DNA from: Candidatus Auribacterota bacterium
GTDB lineage: Bacteria > Auribacterota > JAFGBW01 > JAFGJP01
Length of the DNA: 6,526 nucleotides
Assembly (NCBI GenBank): GCA_016929035.1
Contig: JAFGJP010000229.1
Coordinates: forward strand, 1-6,526
Direction of reading: 5' to 3'
The position numbers and the translations under genes were made by a program. Below the pieces are notes generated by a model. It saw nothing but the letters and a program-made list of their open reading frames with translations. It was not told the DNA's origin and made no database searches. Below, one piece after another: positions 1-4,424 of this stretch. Each line of letters opens with the position of its first letter. The first letter of the stretch is position 1.

Positions 1-147
1 CAGGTCGAAGGAAGAAGCAGGATAACTGATTTCAACGAATGGGCCAATCTTGACCTCAAATATATCGATACCTGGTCTCTTCTTCTGGATATGAAAATCC
101 TCCTTAAGACCATCCCTGTTGTCCTGTTAGGGATAGGGGCGAAGTAA
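1..147 (+). CDS. Polyprenyl-phosphate sugar phosphotransferase, C-terminal end (partial)
   Basis: The window opens inside this gene: reading frame 1 is open from base 1 to a TAA at 145-147, giving 48 residues. The segment has the signature end of the bacterial sugar transferase family (PF02397; WcaJ, WbaP and PglC relatives): QVEGRS at residues 1-6, then DFNEW, LDLKYIDTWSLLLDMKI, and a final ILLKTIPVVL followed by GIGAK. Enzymes of this family sit in the inner membrane and transfer a sugar-1-phosphate from a nucleotide sugar to undecaprenyl phosphate, the first step of O-antigen, capsule or exopolysaccharide repeat-unit assembly. The catalytic Asp-Glu region and any N-terminal membrane domain lie upstream of the window, so the sugar specificity and the long or short subtype cannot be judged. 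It is convergent with the four minus-strand genes, so it is not in their operon, but it fits a polysaccharide locus. A tandem heptamer array starts five bases after the stop. Confidence 0.85.
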   Translation, partial: QVEGRSRITDFNEWANLDLKYIDTWSLLLDMKILLKTIPVVLLGIGAK

Positions 148-151
148 ATCC

Positions 152-186
152 AGACTCAAGACCCCAGACCCAAGACTCAAGACAAA
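152..186 (+). repeat. Heptamer tandem array, consensus AGACYCM, five units
   Basis: Five consecutive 7-bp units start at 152, 159, 166, 173 and 180, each beginning AGAC. The first and fourth are identical (AGACTCA) and the last is decayed (AGACAAA). The array begins five bases after the stop codon of the sugar transferase. The period of 7 is exact, with no indels. Function unknown. Confidence 0.85.
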
Positions 187-307
187 CAAAAAACTCCAAA
201 TCACAAATTTCAAAATCCAAATAAATACCAATATGACTAATGACCAAAATTCAAAACATGAGATGACTACTCTTCTTGCCTTTCTCGTTCCCCTTTCTCC
301 ATTTTCT

Positions 308-335
308 TTCGCGTTCTTCGTGTCCCTTTGTGCTG
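308..335 (+). repeat. Degenerate 9-10 bp array of TTCGTGTCC type
   Basis: Three units of about nine bases (TTCGCGTTC at 308, TTCGTGTCC at 317, TTTGTGCTG at 327) run directly into the compound hairpin at 338. The same word family recurs at 653-680 on this strand and at 3973-4001 on the other strand. Confidence 0.6.
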
Positions 336-337
336 TG

Positions 338-365
338 CCCCGTTTGACCAAAGGTCATCACGGGG
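338..365. repeat. Compound hairpin A (outer arms CCCCGT/ACGGGG)
   Basis: This is a perfect two-part inverted repeat. The outer arms CCCCGT (338-343) and ACGGGG (360-365) pair over 6 bp. The inner arms TGACC (345-349) and GGTCA (353-357) pair over 5 bp around an AAA loop. The two helices are separated by an asymmetric internal loop, T at 344 against TC at 358-359. The same architecture, with different but complementary arms, is present at 4179-4208. There is no T run after it, so it is unlikely to be an intrinsic terminator. Confidence 0.75.
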
Positions 366-389
366 TTCTTAGTGGCTAATAAGCTTCGC

Positions 390-424
390 TAGGTGATAGG
401 TGTTAGGTCATAGGTGATAGGAAA
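390..424 (+). repeat. Heptamer tandem array, consensus TAGGTNN, five units
   Basis: Five in-phase 7-bp units begin at 390, 397, 404, 411 and 418, four starting TAGGT and the last TAGG. Bases 400-425 are identical to 4270-4295. Both copies are preceded at a short distance by AATAAGCTTCGCT (378-390 and 4255-4267). Confidence 0.85.
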
Positions 425-443
425 AGCTTCTAAAAGCAGTAGT

Positions 444-471
444 TAGTCATTGGTCATTAGTCGTTGGTTCA
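444..471 (+). repeat. Heptamer tandem array, consensus TRGTCAT, four units
   Basis: In-phase units begin at 444, 451, 458 and 465 (TAGTCAT, TGGTCAT, TAGTCGT, TGGTTCA). The 13-mer TTGGTCATTAGTC at 450-462 is present as its exact reverse complement at 235-247, so the same heptamer family occurs in both orientations in this gap. Confidence 0.8.
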
Positions 472-616
472 AGTGTCTGAAACGCAATCTTGGTATTTTT
501 AAATTTCCTATAACTTTAAGTACTTTAGGCACCTTTAACTTTTTGCTTTCTTCTATTCTCTATTTTCTTCTTATTCTGCATCTTTTTTACTTCCTACCTA
601 CTTCGTCCCACAGTCT

Positions 617-633
617 TTTTGCCGAAGGCAAAA
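617..633. repeat. GAA-triloop hairpin (TTTTGCC/GGCAAAA)
   Basis: A perfect 7-bp inverted repeat closes on a GAA loop (624-626). A one-base-shorter version of the same stem and loop is at 4135-4149. T tracts lie on the wrong side of the stem for a terminator on either strand. Confidence 0.75.
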
Positions 634-652
634 CCCACTTCCCCTTCCCCCC

Positions 653-680
653 CTTTGTGTCCTTCGTGGCCCTTAGTGGC
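653..680 (+). repeat. Degenerate 9-10 bp array (CTTTGTGTC, CTTCGTGGC, CCTTAGTGGC)
   Basis: Three units lie head to tail at 653, 662 and 671. The word CCTTCGTGGC (661-670) occurs as its exact reverse complement at 3973-3982, next to the start of the 3964-2801 gene. Confidence 0.65.
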
Positions 681-696
681 TACCCATTTTTTTCTT

Positions 697-717
697 TTTC
701 CTATCGAAGATAGGAAA
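697..717. repeat. GAA-triloop hairpin, 9-bp perfect stem
   Basis: TTTCCTATC (697-705) pairs perfectly with GATAGGAAA (709-717) around GAA. It is the longest of the simple triloop hairpins in the window. It lies 23 bp before the palindromic element at 740. Confidence 0.75.
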
Positions 718-739
718 CCGTCTACCCCTCTCTGTGTCT

Positions 740-787
740 CCTTCGACTTCGCTCAGGATTTAATATGGTGAGTGAAATCGAACCATT
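740..787 (+). repeat. Palindromic CCTTCGAC element, decayed full copy
   Basis: CCTTCGACTTCGCTCAGGAT is followed by a loop and a right arm ATGGTGAGTG...ATCGAACCATT. The helix still has TTCGA/TCGAA outside and CTCA/TGAG inside, but the right arm differs from the clean copy at 4053-4097. This is a REP-like intergenic element met in many environmental bacterial genomes, where its spurious translation gives peptides of the VRQAHH...PERSRR kind. It lies just downstream of the last minus-strand gene, where a stable 3' hairpin could affect mRNA decay. Confidence 0.75.
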
Positions 788-816
788 TGTGTCTCTGTGG
801 CTATTATTTCAAATAT

Positions 817-1728
817 TTATTCTCTTAATATCTTTTCCAGCTTCTTTCGATAAAACTCTTTCAGTTTATCATTTCCCTTCAGATCATAAGCTTTAATGAG
901 CGATCGTAAAACATTTATATCTTTGGGATTTTTCCTATAAGACTCACGGAGCTGGCGAATGATATTATTCCAGTAGCTTACTGCTTTATCTTCTATCATA
1001 TCATACTTTTCCTGAAACAATTTTATCCGCTCGTTTTTAAAACGTGTGAATTCTTTATAATCAGTGTCATTTTGAAGATGGACAACTTTAAAATTATACG
1101 CGACCATACACCATTTTTTAAATTTCTTAAGACCAAATAACAGGGTATAATCCCAGCCTCCGTAAAGAAATTCAAGATCAGTAATATATGGAAAAACTTT
1201 CTGCCACGATTTTTCCTTTGCTATCTGTACTCCATTGACCATATACGAACGGTAACACTCAAATTTTCCGAGAGGTATCATCGTCATGTTTTCAGGATTC
1301 GTTGCTACCCATTTGAATCCCTCAAAAAATTCATTACAATCCTCTACCCTGAAGCCTGCAAAGGCAATATCTCTTTTCTCTATTTCATCCCAGTAATCCA
1401 TAATTTCATGCCATCCGTCAGGAGGAAGCAGATCATCGTCTGTCTTGGTAATAAAATCAAAACCTTTTCCAAAGCACTTCTCCTTTAAAAGGTATTTAAG
1501 CCCGTCTGCCATACCGATATTTTTCTCTCCAAAAGTTACATTGATATTGAGTTTTCCTTTATAGGATTTTAGATATTCAGCTGTTCCGTCGTTCGAGCCG
1601 TTGTCGTATATGTAAATGTTAAACCTGTCGTCACCACCAATCTGTTTTTCATGGTGCTCTATTGTCTTCTGAGCATAATCTTTACGATTATATGTTACAA
1701 ATATGATTGCTATTTTCATATTACGCAT
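817..1728 (-). CDS. Glycosyltransferase family 2 (GT-A fold)
   Basis: This 303-residue protein has the features of an inverting GT-A glycosyltransferase. The N-terminal strand IAIIFVTYNR carries TYNR at residues 12-15. The nucleotide-binding DNGSNDGT is at 42-49, followed by the KTDDDLLPPDGW stretch, whose DDD at 97-99 is the expected metal/nucleotide-sugar DXD site. GGWDY at 190-194 is placed where the acceptor/catalytic acidic residue usually sits, and a conserved-looking His is in VVHLQN (about 215-220). It would transfer a sugar from a nucleotide donor to a lipid-linked or other acceptor on the cytoplasmic side; donor and acceptor cannot be read. Residues about 230-303 form a charged helical tail beyond the catalytic domain, possibly TPR-like. 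Start: Met1 has a GGA five bases upstream; Met4 begins the conserved strand but has no ribosome binding site, so either is possible. It is last in the run and only 21 bp from the gene before it. No signal peptide or membrane segment is seen. Confidence 0.9.
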   Translation of the reverse strand: MRNMKIAIIFVTYNRKDYAQKTIEHHEKQIGGDDRFNIYIYDNGSNDGTAEYLKSYKGKLNINVTFGEKNIGMADGLKYLLKEKCFGKGFDFITKTDDDLLPPDGWHEIMDYWDEIEKRDIAFAGFRVEDCNEFFEGFKWVATNPENMTMIPLGKFECYRSYMVNGVQIAKEKSWQKVFPYITDLEFLYGGWDYTLLFGLKKFKKWCMVAYNFKVVHLQNDTDYKEFTRFKNERIKLFQEKYDMIEDKAVSYWNNIIRQLRESYRKNPKDINVLRSLIKAYDLKGNDKLKEFYRKKLEKILRE

Positions 1729-1749
1729 TTTTTTCCATATTATGAAGCA

Positions 1750-2721
1750 TCATTTCTTTTTCTCATTCTGCAAATAAAGTATGGATCGCCATGTTTCCAT
1801 CACGGAATTCTCCTCTCTTACAGTTGAATAATACTTATTTATATAGAGAGACGCTAAGCGGCCTTTTTCTTTAATAAATTGTGGATCGTTATCATAATGA
1901 TTGATGACCTTTTCGAGAGTCTGTGCAAAGGAAATGATATCCCCCGTTGATACAGGAAAAGTTATGTCCGGCATAAAAAATTCCTTACCGCCCATGCCAT
2001 GATAGCCGACAACGATGCAACCGCATGCCATAGCTTCTGCAGGTGGTAATGGACTTCCTTCGGAATAACCAAAGCTGAGAAATATCAGCGATTCTTTCAT
2101 AATATACGCTACCTGTCTTTCATTCATTCCTTCTATTGCCACGATATCAAAATCCTTTAGAATTCCCCGAAATTTCAGTATATTAATGACCTGAACTGCA
2201 TCCTCTGAATTTTTTCTTGGCATGAAACATATTTTCTTTTTTTTCTCGTCTTGATATGTAAAAATTTTCGGGTCAATGGCATTGTAAACCCTGAATATTT
2301 TAAGGTTTGGAAACACAAACTGCAGATACTGCTTTGTATCTTCTGAAACAGCTATTGCTGCCAGCACTTCGGTATCTGTATAAGGAGTTGTCATGTTTTT
2401 CGTATCCGCGGAGTAACCGATAAAAGTATAATATGCGTTTTGATTGAAAATCACTTTTTTCGTTCCCCTTGCCAGTCCTGCTACCTTTGGTCCATAGGCT
2501 TCAGGAATGACAAAGATATCTTCCGGGAACAGGCGGACTTCATTAACACAGGTGGTTCTTGTTCTGTTCTCAAACCACGCGTGGCGCATCCCTTTTTCTT
2601 GGTGCACAATACAGGCGGATATCCCGTTTTTGTTCAGGATATCCACATGGCGGTACATGACTTTATGTCCACCGATGGGCGCGTTACTATCAGAGCATAA
2701 AAAGTATATTGTAGGATTCAT
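1750..2721 (-). CDS. Glycosyltransferase, GT-B fold, family 4/group 1 type
   Basis: The 323-residue protein reads as a retaining GT-B transferase. An N-terminal Rossmann-like half begins TIYFLCSDSNAPIGGHK, with the glycine-rich acceptor/donor loop GGHK at 17-20. A linker-type VYNAIDP lies at about 146-151, and the second half opens with KICFMPRK (163-170). The donor-binding EX7E motif is exact, with Glu221 and Glu229 in EGSPLPPAEAMACG, followed by the usual VVGYHGMGG loop. GT4 enzymes use nucleotide-sugar donors and build lipopolysaccharide, capsule and exopolysaccharide chains in the cytoplasm. At 323 residues it is slightly short for the family, mainly in the N-terminal half. The 79 bp between it and the preceding gene, and the 21 bp to the next one, argue for co-transcription with both. 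The start at MNPTIYF fits the first beta strand, but no Shine-Dalgarno sequence is visible before it. Sugar specificity is unknown. Confidence 0.9.
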   Translation of the reverse strand: MNPTIYFLCSDSNAPIGGHKVMYRHVDILNKNGISACIVHQEKGMRHAWFENRTRTTCVNEVRLFPEDIFVIPEAYGPKVAGLARGTKKVIFNQNAYYTFIGYSADTKNMTTPYTDTEVLAAIAVSEDTKQYLQFVFPNLKIFRVYNAIDPKIFTYQDEKKKKICFMPRKNSEDAVQVINILKFRGILKDFDIVAIEGMNERQVAYIMKESLIFLSFGYSEGSPLPPAEAMACGCIVVGYHGMGGKEFFMPDITFPVSTGDIISFAQTLEKVINHYDNDPQFIKEKGRLASLYINKYYSTVREENSVMETWRSILYLQNEKKK

Positions 2722-2800
2722 AGCTTTGAATTTTTAAGCATTCAGCTTTCTTAGCGCTATTTGTATCTACATTATTTTGCTCTTTTCATAATTTCACATT
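2722..2800 (-). other. Short AT-rich spacer between two glycosyltransferase genes
   Basis: This 79-bp gap contains no terminator-like hairpin and no convincing promoter on the minus strand. It also lacks the clear repeat arrays that fill the larger gaps; only a single TTAGCGCT word (2751-2758) resembles them. It is best read as an intra-operon spacer. Confidence 0.5.
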
Positions 2801-3964
2801 TTAAATTTCAAAATTCTTAATTTTCTCCAGCATCTCCCTCATCCGCTGGTCATACGTATGCTGATTATAAACCGACTGGTAGAGTTCTTCACCGATTTCT
2901 TTTCTTTTTTTATCATCTTTGATCAAGCGTCCAGCTTTTTCTTTGAGCTCCTCTTCATCTTTATACATAAGATCACTAATGTCGCAGTCGAAAAATTCCT
3001 GTGTTGTCGTACGGTAATCCGTCAGAAAGACCGAGCCTGTTGCCGCGATGTCGAGTACTCTCTGATTGACCCCAGTCTGTATCTGCGTACGAGTCACATT
3101 CAGGTTCACCTTTGCCATACGGTACAGAGCGCCGACATCCTTTTCATAATCGATCTTACCTCCAAAGGAATAATTTTCAGGCAGGATATCTTTCCAGCCT
3201 TCATCGCCATAGACTGTCACTTTATAGCCTTTCAAGGCTTTAAGATATTTCTCACGAAAATAAGCGCTCGTCTCCATATCTATGCGTAGCTCAATGGCCC
3301 CGCGCTGGAGAGCTGTAAGCTTTTTAAAAATATCGTTTTTGAATCTCTCATCACAGTACTCAAATAATTCTGAAAAAGTGACATTAGGATTACTTATCTT
3401 CAATTTGATAAGAAAATCCAGAAGTTCTTTTTGAGGAGATGGAAATTTAATGTTTCTTTCTTCCTCCCATTCTGTATATCTTTTCCCAAGCGTTCCCACA
3501 AAAGAAATATCTGTTTCATACACATCATGAGAGCCTGCTCCCCGCATTTTTTTCCTCATGCTTTTTCGCATCCGGAGAATATCTGTCGCAAGAGGGAGAT
3601 AAAACACATCCTGAAAGCCAAGTCTCTTTAATTCAGGAAGATAAGACTTATCTGTAACGGCAAAAATATTAAAATCCGATCTATGCGTTTCATTGATAAA
3701 ATAAAGCGGATTATCCACAAACCAGGAAAAGCACATGATTTTTTCTTCCACGAATACCTGGTCGTCTACACCGGTATGGTCAAGCGCAAAAACAAAATCC
3801 GGCTTTATATTTCGAAGAACAGGCCGTATGTCCATCATGGGTCTGGTTATGGGAAATTCCGTGATGCTGCAGCCCAGCCTTTCCAGCGCCCTTTTACAGT
3901 CACCGATAATATAAGGAGCTGCCGTCCCCTTCCCTGTAAACATGAGTATTTTGTAATTTTTCAT
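2801..3964 (-). CDS. CgeB/DUF3880-type glycosyltransferase
   Basis: This 387-residue protein matches the pattern of CgeB-like proteins with an N-terminal DUF3880-like half and a C-terminal Glyco_trans_1_2-like half. Landmarks are the opening strand YKILMFTGKG, CFSWFVDNP at 78-86 (the Trp-Phe-x-Asp-Asn-Pro stretch typical of this group), FYLPLATD at 121-128, DISFVGTLGKR at 152-162 and the donor-site region GVNQRVLDIAATG at 298-310 followed by VFLTDYR. The canonical EX7E motif of GT4 is not obvious, as is usual in this group. Such proteins occur in polysaccharide and glycoprotein loci; catalytic activity is assumed from the fold family. Residues about 163-245 are a helical insert rich in Lys and Glu. 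The start at MKNYKIL is natural, but no Shine-Dalgarno sequence precedes it, and an intergenic repeat array ends only 8 bp upstream. It probably heads a three-gene unit running to 817. Confidence 0.85.
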   Translation of the reverse strand: MKNYKILMFTGKGTAAPYIIGDCKRALERLGCSITEFPITRPMMDIRPVLRNIKPDFVFALDHTGVDDQVFVEEKIMCFSWFVDNPLYFINETHRSDFNIFAVTDKSYLPELKRLGFQDVFYLPLATDILRMRKSMRKKMRGAGSHDVYETDISFVGTLGKRYTEWEEERNIKFPSPQKELLDFLIKLKISNPNVTFSELFEYCDERFKNDIFKKLTALQRGAIELRIDMETSAYFREKYLKALKGYKVTVYGDEGWKDILPENYSFGGKIDYEKDVGALYRMAKVNLNVTRTQIQTGVNQRVLDIAATGSVFLTDYRTTTQEFFDCDISDLMYKDEEELKEKAGRLIKDDKKRKEIGEELYQSVYNQHTYDQRMREMLEKIKNFEI

Positions 3965-3972
3965 AGTTTTCA

Positions 3973-4001
3973 GCCACGAAGGTACGCGAAGAGGCGCAAA
4001 G
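3973..4001 (-). repeat. Degenerate 9-10 bp array, minus orientation
   Basis: Read on the minus strand the units are CTTTGCGCC, TCTTCGCGTA and CCTTCGTGGC, the same word family as 308-335 and 653-680 but inverted. It ends 8 bp before the ATG at 3964 and so would be part of that gene's leader. Confidence 0.65.
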
Positions 4002-4019
4002 AGAAAAACTGAAAGAATG

Positions 4020-4038
4020 TTTCGTGCGTAGCACGAAA
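4020..4038. repeat. GTA-triloop hairpin (TTTCGTGC/GCACGAAA)
   Basis: A perfect 8-bp stem closes on GTA (4028-4030). GTA is a GNA-type triloop like the GAA of the other hairpins. It is followed by CTTAGCGGCC, matching the TTAGTGGC word that follows other hairpins here. Confidence 0.75.
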
Positions 4039-4052
4039 AACTTAGCGGCCCT

Positions 4053-4097
4053 CCTTCGACTTCGCTCAGGATGTATATGGTGAGCCTGTCGAACCAT
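4053..4097 (+). repeat. Palindromic CCTTCGAC element, clean full copy
   Basis: The left arm at 4053-4070 reads CCTTCGACTTCGCTCAGG and the right arm at 4078-4097 contains TGGTGAGCCTGTCGAACC. Pairing is TTCGAC/GTCGAA (6 bp), a small internal loop, then GCTCA/TGAGC (5 bp) around a loop of about 12 bases. This is the best-preserved of four copies or fragments in the window. All of them have the CCTTCGAC arm on the plus strand. Confidence 0.85.
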
Positions 4098-4114
4098 TAG
4101 CGCTCTTAGCGGCT
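4097..4114 (+). repeat. Two nonamers TTAGCGCTC and TTAGCGGCT
   Basis: Two 9-bp units abut the right arm of the palindromic element. They belong to the TTAGNGGC word family seen after other hairpins in both gaps. Confidence 0.5.
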
Positions 4115-4134
4115 AATTCTTCTTTTTACTTTTA

Positions 4135-4149
4135 TTTGCCGAAGGCAAA
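4135..4149. repeat. GAA-triloop hairpin (TTTGCC/GGCAAA)
   Basis: A perfect 6-bp stem closes on GAA (4141-4143). It is nearly identical to the hairpin at 617-633 and is likewise followed by a C-rich CCCA plus CTTC stretch. Confidence 0.75.
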
Positions 4150-4178
4150 CTCCCAACCTTCTCTATGCACTTGCGAAG

Positions 4179-4208
4179 CCACGTTTTCGTCGAAGACGAA
4201 TCACGTGG
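4179..4208. repeat. Compound hairpin B (outer arms CCACGT/ACGTGG)
   Basis: The outer arms (4179-4184 with 4203-4208) pair over 6 bp. The inner arms TTCGTC (4186-4191) and GACGAA (4195-4200) pair over 6 bp around GAA. The internal loop is T (4185) against TC (4201-4202), exactly as in the hairpin at 338-365. The third outer pair is A-T here and C-G there, a compensatory change. A minihairpin heptamer GCGAAGC (4173-4179) overlaps its left edge. Confidence 0.8.
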
Positions 4209-4237
4209 TGTTCTCTGTGGCTTATTTTTTGTTTTTC

Positions 4238-4255
4238 AACGGACTTAACGGACCA
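4238..4255 (-). repeat. Nonamer pair, inverted copy of the array at 6246
   Basis: On the plus strand the units are AACGGACTT (4238) and AACGGACCA (4247). On the minus strand 4254-4238 reads GGTCCGTTAAGTCCGTT, which equals 6250-6275 with one nonamer missing. Confidence 0.7.
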
Positions 4256-4266
4256 ATAAGCTTCGC

Positions 4267-4294
4267 TTGGTGTTAGGTCATAGGTGATAGGAAA
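4267..4294 (+). repeat. Heptamer tandem array, consensus TAGGTNN, four units
   Basis: In-phase units begin at 4267, 4274, 4281 and 4288. It is the same array as 390-424 but one unit shorter, with 26 identical bases (4270-4295 against 400-425). It is preceded by AATAAGCTTCGCT, as in the other copy. Confidence 0.85.
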
Positions 4295-4350
4295 AAAGCT
4301 AAAACTATTCCGCTCTTGATTGGACCTAAAAAACCTCTCTGCCTCCTCTA

Positions 4351-4366
4351 CTTCGACTAGCTCAGT
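4351..4366 (+). repeat. Degenerate half of the palindromic element
   Basis: CTTCGACTAGCTCAGT resembles the left arm of the CCTTCGAC element with a TAG in place of TTCG. No right arm follows. Confidence 0.5.
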
Positions 4367-4396
4367 ACAAGTGCGGTCTCTGTGGTGAGTTTTTTT

Positions 4397-4424
4397 ACTT
4401 TTAACTTTTCACTTTTGACTTTAA
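4397..4424 (+). repeat. Heptamer tandem array, consensus ACTTTTN, four units
   Basis: In-phase units start at 4397, 4404, 4411 and 4418; on the minus strand the word is NAAAAGT. The last unit overlaps the TAA stop (4421-4423) of the radical SAM gene, so the array begins exactly where the reading frame ends. Confidence 0.8.

Larger units (their letters stand above)
148..816. other. Gene-free convergent intergenic region filled with short repeats
   Basis: This 669-bp gap separates the plus-strand sugar transferase from the convergent minus-strand glycosyltransferase. I see no credible gene. The open frames on both strands translate to low-complexity or repeat-type peptides and lack ribosome binding sites. 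It holds, left to right: a 7-bp array (152-186), an A/C-rich degenerate stretch (187-230), two units of another heptamer in inverted orientation (235-247), a pyrimidine-rich 9-10 bp array (308-335), a compound hairpin (338-365), a 7-bp array (390-424), another 7-bp array (444-471), a T-rich stretch of ACTTTAA-like words (about 505-600), a GAA-loop hairpin (617-633), a 9-10 bp array (653-680), a second GAA-loop hairpin (697-717) and a palindromic element (740-787). No intrinsic terminator is evident for either convergent gene, because no hairpin is followed by a T run on the transcribed strand. Confidence 0.8.
3965..4420. other. Gene-free repeat mosaic inside the minus-strand gene run
   Basis: This 456-bp gap lies between the radical SAM gene and the glycosyltransferase genes, all on the minus strand. 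I find no credible gene. It contains a 9-10 bp array (3973-4001), a GTA-loop hairpin (4020-4038), a clean palindromic element (4053-4097), two nonamers (4097-4114), a GAA-loop hairpin (4135-4149), a compound hairpin (4179-4208), two nonamers (4238-4255), a 7-bp array (4267-4294), a half palindromic element (4351-4366) and a 7-bp array running into the upstream gene's stop (4397-4424). No convincing promoter for the downstream gene was found. The length suggests a transcription-unit break, but this is inference. Confidence 0.8.

Noticed and set aside
127..351. Minus-strand open frame of 74 codons
   Set aside because: It translates the intergenic arrays and has no ribosome binding site. The Lys/Arg/Thr-rich N-terminus (RDTKNAKE type) is the known appearance of translated 9-10 bp repeats.
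338..471. Repeat arrays as a CRISPR
   Set aside because: There are no 20-40 bp repeats with unique spacers of constant length; units are 7 or 9 bp and directly adjacent, and no cas genes are present.
450..713. Plus-strand open frame of 87 codons with a hydrophobic middle
   Set aside because: It starts inside a heptamer array and ends inside a hairpin. Its Phe/Leu-rich character comes from T-rich repeats, and there is no Shine-Dalgarno sequence or family resemblance.
697..717. The 9-bp hairpin as an intrinsic terminator for the convergent genes
   Set aside because: The T tract precedes the stem on the plus strand and becomes an A tract after it on the minus strand, so neither transcript would have a hairpin followed by U residues.
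3900..4097. Minus-strand open frame beginning MVRQAHHIHPERSRR
   Set aside because: This is the standard spurious translation of the palindromic element; it continues out of frame into the real glycosyltransferase gene.
4072..4100. Minus-strand promoter for the 3964-2801 gene within the palindromic element
   Set aside because: TATACA is present, but no acceptable -35 hexamer lies 16-18 bp upstream. TTCGAC is only about 10 bp away.
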